The notes beneath the pieces were generated by a model. The model made no database searches and was not told where the DNA came from. It saw nothing but the letters and a program-made list of their open reading frames with translations. Positions 60,348 through 64,000 of a DNA stretch of 64,000 nt are shown here, piece after piece. Source of the stretch: Mesorhizobium japonicum MAFF 303099 (GTDB lineage Bacteria; Pseudomonadota; Alphaproteobacteria; Rhizobiales; Rhizobiaceae); contig NC_002678.2 of NCBI RefSeq assembly GCF_000009625.1, positions 4,186,001-4,250,000 of the forward strand, read 5' to 3'. Numbering within the stretch: position 1 is the stretch's first letter; every line of letters begins with the position of its first letter. The position numbers were made by a program, and so were the translations under genes.

Positions 60348-61928
60348 TCAGCCGAGAGGCGGCGATCCCTTACGCCCGATGTTTCTCCGGATCATGCCGA
60401 AATCGGCGCCGCCGGTGGCAAAGGCGGTGACGAAGTAGAGCAGCGCCCCGCTGGCCACCAGCGCCAGTAGCGTCGTCGCCTTGACCACCAGCGGCGAGCC
60501 CGGACCGAGCCTGACGGCCAGCCAGTGCTCGGCGAAATACAGCGCCACCGCCATCACCGCCGCCGACAGCACCAGTCGCGGAATGCGCTTCAGGAGCGGC
60601 ACGTCGCGGCCCCAATGGCCGCGCCGGATCAAGACCGCAAGCAGCATCAGCGCGTTGACCCAGCCGGCCACGGCCGAAGCCACTGCAATTCCGGGTGCGC
60701 CCATCCTGGGAAACAGCGTCAGCGCGGTGGCGACGTTCACCGCCACGGAGATGGCGGCGAAGATCATCGGCGTGCGCGTGTCCTCGCGCGCGAAATAGCC
60801 CGGGGTGAAGGCCTTGATCAGCACGAAGGCCGGCAAGCCAAGGCCGAAGATCGCCAGGATCGCCGCCACGGTCGGCGTCGAATGGTTGGCGGCGAACGCG
60901 CCGCGCTCATAGACCAGCCGCACGATCGGCTCCGCCATCACCCACAGTGCCGCCGCCGCAGGCAGCGTCATGAACAGTGTGAACTCGACGGAGCGGTTCT
61001 GCAGATTGGCGGCCTCGATGAGATTGCCCGATTTCAGCGCCCGTGACAGTTCCGGCAACAGCACGATCGCCACGGCCACGCCGACCACCCCAAGCGGCAA
61101 CTGGTAAACACGGTCGGCATAGGCAAGCGAGGACACCGCACTGTCCTGCGCCGACGCGATCGCCGTGCCGATCAGCTGGTTGATCTGGGTGATGCCGCCG
61201 GTGATCGCCGCCGGCAGGGCCAGGATCAGCAGGCGCTTGACGTTCGGCGTCATCTTCGGCCGGCGGAAACCGATCGAGATGCCGGCATTGCGCACCGCCA
61301 CCCAGACGATGGCGAGTTGCACGAGCCCCGCCGCCAGAACGCCCCAGGACAGGCTGAAGCCGACAGCATGCGCATCCAGCCCGCGATACCAGGCATAACC
61401 AAGCACGCTGATCAGGATGATGTTAAGGAAAGCGGGCGCGATCGCCGCCGCGAAATAGCGGCGCAACGAATTCAGCATGCCGGCCATCATGGCCGCGAGC
61501 GACATGCAGATGAGATAGGGGAACATGATCGTCGCCAGCAGGACGGTCGTCTCGAACTTGCCCGGCGTGTCGGCAAAGCCCGGCGCCACCAGGTAGCGCA
61601 CGATCAGCGGCATCGCCAGTTCCATGGCGATGGTCAGCGCCAGCAGCGCCGAGAACAGCACGCCGAACACTTCCTCGGAAAAACGCTTGGCCCCGTCGGT
61701 GCCGTGCGTTTCGATCTCCTTGGCAAACAGCGGCACGAAGGCGGCGTTGAACGCGCCCTCGGCAAACAGCCGGCGAAAGGTGTTGGGGAACTGGAAGGCG
61801 GCGTTGAAGGCGTCGGCCACCGGTCCAGTGCCGAGCGCTGCCGCCATCAGCATCTCGCGGCCGAAACCGAGCGCGCGGCTCATCAGCGTGCCGGAAGCGA
61901 CGGTAGCGAATTTCTTGACGAGGCTCAT
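60348..61928 (-). CDS. murJ: lipid II flippase MurJ (MviN)
   Basis: A 526-residue MOP-family flippase with 14 membrane segments. The N-terminus VKKFATVASGTLMSRALGFGREMLMA is the MurJ hallmark, followed by AFNAAFQFPNTFRRLFAEGAF, with the functionally key Arg residues retained. It moves lipid II across the inner membrane for peptidoglycan synthesis. It is located 46 bp downstream of glnD, as in other alphaproteobacteria. Confidence 0.94.
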   Translation of the reverse strand: MSLVKKFATVASGTLMSRALGFGREMLMAAALGTGPVADAFNAAFQFPNTFRRLFAEGAFNAAFVPLFAKEIETHGTDGAKRFSEEVFGVLFSALLALTIAMELAMPLIVRYLVAPGFADTPGKFETTVLLATIMFPYLICMSLAAMMAGMLNSLRRYFAAAIAPAFLNIILISVLGYAWYRGLDAHAVGFSLSWGVLAAGLVQLAIVWVAVRNAGISIGFRRPKMTPNVKRLLILALPAAITGGITQINQLIGTAIASAQDSAVSSLAYADRVYQLPLGVVGVAVAIVLLPELSRALKSGNLIEAANLQNRSVEFTLFMTLPAAAALWVMAEPIVRLVYERGAFAANHSTPTVAAILAIFGLGLPAFVLIKAFTPGYFAREDTRTPMIFAAISVAVNVATALTLFPRMGAPGIAVASAVAGWVNALMLLAVLIRRGHWGRDVPLLKRIPRLVLSAAVMAVALYFAEHWLAVRLGPGSPLVVKATTLLALVASGALLYFVTAFATGGADFGMIRRNIGRKGSPPLG

Positions 61929-61974
61929 GCGTTCGAAGACTGCCTGTGGGAGTGGGACAAGGTGAGGATGGCAG

Positions 61975-64000
61975 TCACTCGGCGGCCGCCTTGGCCTTGC
62001 CGCCGCGTTCGGGCGCGATGCCTTCGAGCGTTGCCATCAGCCGGTTGCGGATGGTGGCGATGCGGGCCGGGCTATCGATCTTCTGGCCGGTGAGGTCTGT
62101 GACATAGAAGGTGTCGATGACCTTTTCACCGAAAGTGGTGATGTGCGCCGAGGCGATGTCGAGCGACAGGTCGGACAGCGTGCCGGTGATCTCCGACAGC
62201 AGGCCCGGGCGGTCGAGCCCCTCGACCTCGATGACCGAAAACCGGTTTGACAGCGTGTTGCGGATTTCGGCGCGTGGCGGGATCTTGAACACTTTGGCGC
62301 CGCGTTTTGGCTTGGTGCGCTTCTCGATCATCTCCGGCAGCCAGCTCTTGCCCGACAGCACATCCTCGATCAGCCGGCCGACGCGCTCGGCGCGGCGGCG
62401 TTCGTCCTCGTCACGGTCGAATTCCCGCGAAATCAGGATGGTGTCGAGCGCGCGGCCGTCGGCGGTGGTGAAGATCTGCGCGTCGACGATATTGCCGCCG
62501 GCGCCGACGCATGCCCCTGCAATGACCGAGAGAAGACGGGGATGGTCCTGCGCCAGAACGGTGATTTCGGTCACCGCCTCGAACTGGTGGGTCTTGACCA
62601 TGGTGGCGAGCTTCTTGCCGGCTGCGTCGGCCTCGCGGACGAATTCGGCGTGGCGCAGCTGATCCGGCAGGTCGACGGTCAGCAGGTAGTTCTCATAATG
62701 CAGCCCGACATAGCGCTTGCGGTCTTTGTCGGGCCAGTCGGCGAGCGCCTCGGCCAGACGTTCGCGCGCCGCCGCCGTGCGCTGGGCGCGCGACACTTCC
62801 GAGAAACCGCCGGTCAGGAGCAACTCGGTCTCGTAATAGAGCGTGCGCAGCAACTGGCCCTTCCAGCCGTTCCACACCCCTGGCCCGACGCCCCTGATGT
62901 CGCAGACGGTGAGGACCAACAAGAGCTTCAGCCGCTCGACCGACTGCACGATCGAGGCGAAATCCTCGATGGTCTTGCGGTCGTTGAGGTCGCGCGTCTG
63001 CGCCGTCATCGACATGGCGAGGTGGTTCTCGACCAGCCAGGCGACGGTTTCCGTGTCCGCCGCCGACAGCCCCATATGCGGGCAGATGCGCCGCGCGATG
63101 CGGGCGCCGGCCTCGGAATGGTCTTCCGGCCTGCCCTTGGCGATGTCGTGCAGCAAGACGGCGACATAGAGCGCCTCGCGGCTCTTCTTCAGGCCGGGCA
63201 TCAGCGAATGCGACAGCGGATGCACCTTCTCGCCATCGCCGCGCTCGATCTCGGCCAGCACGCCGATGCAGCGGATCAGGTGCTCGTCGACCGTGTAGTG
63301 GTGGTACATCGAGAACTGCATCATGGCGACGATCTTGCCGAAGTCGGGGATCAGCCTGCCCAGAAGCCCGGCCTCGTTCATCCGTCGCAGATTGAGTTCG
63401 GCATTGCGGTCCGAGGTCAATATGTCGAGGAACAGCCGGTTGGCCTCTTCGTCGCGCCGCAGCGATTTGTTGACCAGGCCGAGCGAGCGGGTGAGCAGCT
63501 TCAGCGCATCGGGGTGGAATTCCAGCCCGTGCTTGTCGGCGAACCAGAACAGCCTGAGCAAATTGACCGGATCGCGCTCGAACACCTGGTCGTCGGCGAT
63601 GTTGATGCGGTGGTTGTCGACAATGAAGTCGGAGGTGCCGGCGAGCTTGCGCTTGCGGCGCTGGAAGGTGAGGAAGATGCGATTGAAGCCGGGGACGTGC
63701 TTGGCTTGTTCCTCCTCGAGCGCCGCGCAAAAGATGCGGGTCAGGTCGCCGACATCCTTGGCGACGAGGAAGTAGTGTTTCATGAAGCGTTCGACCGCCG
63801 ACAGGCCGGGATGGGTGGTGTAGCCGAGCCGCTCTGCGATCTCGCGCTGGATGTCGAAATGCAGCCGCTCCTCGGCCTTGCCGGTGAGGAAATGCATGTG
63901 GCAGCGCACCGCCCACAGGAAGTCCTCGGCCTTCTGGAACTCGCGGTACTCGGCCTCGGTGAAGACGCCCTTTTCGACCAGTTCCTCGCCGGTGCGCACC
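61975..64000 (-). CDS. glnD: bifunctional uridylyltransferase/uridylyl-removing enzyme GlnD, 3' part
   Basis: The last 675 codons of glnD; the N-terminal nucleotidyltransferase domain lies beyond the right window edge. Present are the central domain of PII uridylyltransferase, the HD domain with [17 protein letters not shown] that removes UMP, and two ACT domains ([19 protein letters not shown] and [20 protein letters not shown]) that sense glutamine. It modifies PII proteins to signal nitrogen status. Alphaproteobacterial glnD-murJ order is conserved. Confidence 0.94.
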   Translation of the reverse strand, partial: VRTGEELVEKGVFTEAEYREFQKAEDFLWAVRCHMHFLTGKAEERLHFDIQREIAERLGYTTHPGLSAVERFMKHYFLVAKDVGDLTRIFCAALEEEQAKHVPGFNRIFLTFQRRKRKLAGTSDFIVDNHRINIADDQVFERDPVNLLRLFWFADKHGLEFHPDALKLLTRSLGLVNKSLRRDEEANRLFLDILTSDRNAELNLRRMNEAGLLGRLIPDFGKIVAMMQFSMYHHYTVDEHLIRCIGVLAEIERGDGEKVHPLSHSLMPGLKKSREALYVAVLLHDIAKGRPEDHSEAGARIARRICPHMGLSAADTETVAWLVENHLAMSMTAQTRDLNDRKTIEDFASIVQSVERLKLLLVLTVCDIRGVGPGVWNGWKGQLLRTLYYETELLLTGGFSEVSRAQRTAAARERLAEALADWPDKDRKRYVGLHYENYLLTVDLPDQLRHAEFVREADAAGKKLATMVKTHQFEAVTEITVLAQDHPRLLSVIAGACVGAGGNIVDAQIFTTADGRALDTILISREFDRDEDERRRAERVGRLIEDVLSGKSWLPEMIEKRTKPKRGAKVFKIPPRAEIRNTLSNRFSVIEVEGLDRPGLLSEITGTLSDLSLDIASAHITTFGEKVIDTFYVTDLTGQKIDSPARIATIRNRLMATLEGIAPERGGKAKAAAE

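Noticed and set aside
1..64000. tRNA, rRNA, CRISPR arrays, insertion sequences and phage genes
   Set aside because: I looked for tRNA T-loop phrases, regularly spaced repeats, transposase motifs and integrase motifs and found none that hold up. A tRNAscan and IS search would be decisive.

Overview
The window looks like chromosomal DNA of a rhizobial alphaproteobacterium, most likely Mesorhizobium or a close relative. The reasons are high GC, a succinoglycan-type exo gene cluster, an ActS/ActR redox pair, the alphaproteobacterial glnD-murJ-trpS-usp-nifU neighbourhood, and several palindromic intergenic repeats of the kind that pepper Mesorhizobium genomes. I saw no rRNA, tRNA, CRISPR array or insertion sequence. 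Taxon and repeat families are judged from memory, without a search.

Region 1 (1-5685) is a lasso-peptide biosynthetic cluster, the main find. A 50-codon precursor gene (3892-4044, minus) has the textbook leader pattern YxxPxLxxxGxxxxxTxG and a 24-residue core starting with Gly and carrying Asp at position 9. Downstream on the same strand follow the PqqD-like leader-binding protein (B1), the transglutaminase-like leader peptidase (B2), the asparagine-synthetase-like cyclase (C), an HPr-kinase-like protein and the first codons of another gene that runs off the left edge. A nucleotidyltransferase gene is divergent. The core ends in Ser, the residue phosphorylated by the related kinases of paeninodin-type clusters, so a phosphorylated (or further decorated) lasso peptide is predicted.

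Region 2 (5750-23505) is an exopolysaccharide locus. The block exoL-exoA-exoM-exoO-exoN-exoP is present, with ExoK-type glycanase, UDP-glucose dehydrogenase, a Wzx/ExoT-like flippase and extra glycosyltransferases. Unusual members are a GMC oxidoreductase paired with a small Tat-signal protein, and a phosphoribosyltransferase-HAD fusion.

Region 3 (23502-28181) is an accessory block: LysR regulator, two similar short-chain dehydrogenases, an F420/NADP-reductase-like protein, a SnoaL-like protein and a methyltransferase. Its left edge abuts the amputated C-terminus of an OsmC-family gene, which suggests insertion or deletion there.

Region 4 (28349-45175) holds an acyltransferase, propionyl-CoA synthetase, a truncated DUF2259 gene, a tiny membrane protein, and a long minus-strand operon. 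That operon encodes a binding-protein ABC importer with two ATPases, an ATP-dependent dihydroxyacetone kinase, and a complete PTS-type DhaKLM set with its own EI and HPr. It probably imports a polyol or triose-like substrate and phosphorylates dihydroxyacetone by two routes. A probable operator with TTGTTTAGT arms lies upstream.

Region 5 (45204-64000) is mostly core genome: EamA permease, hrpB, actS-actR, nhaA, mmcB, a 1-kb gene-poor stretch with two perfect 14-bp inverted repeats, a sunset-domain protein, a CueR-like regulator with its operator, an L,D-transpeptidase, an NfuA-type protein, universal stress protein, trpS, an inserted glycosyltransferase plus sugar-epimerase pair, murJ and the 3' part of glnD.
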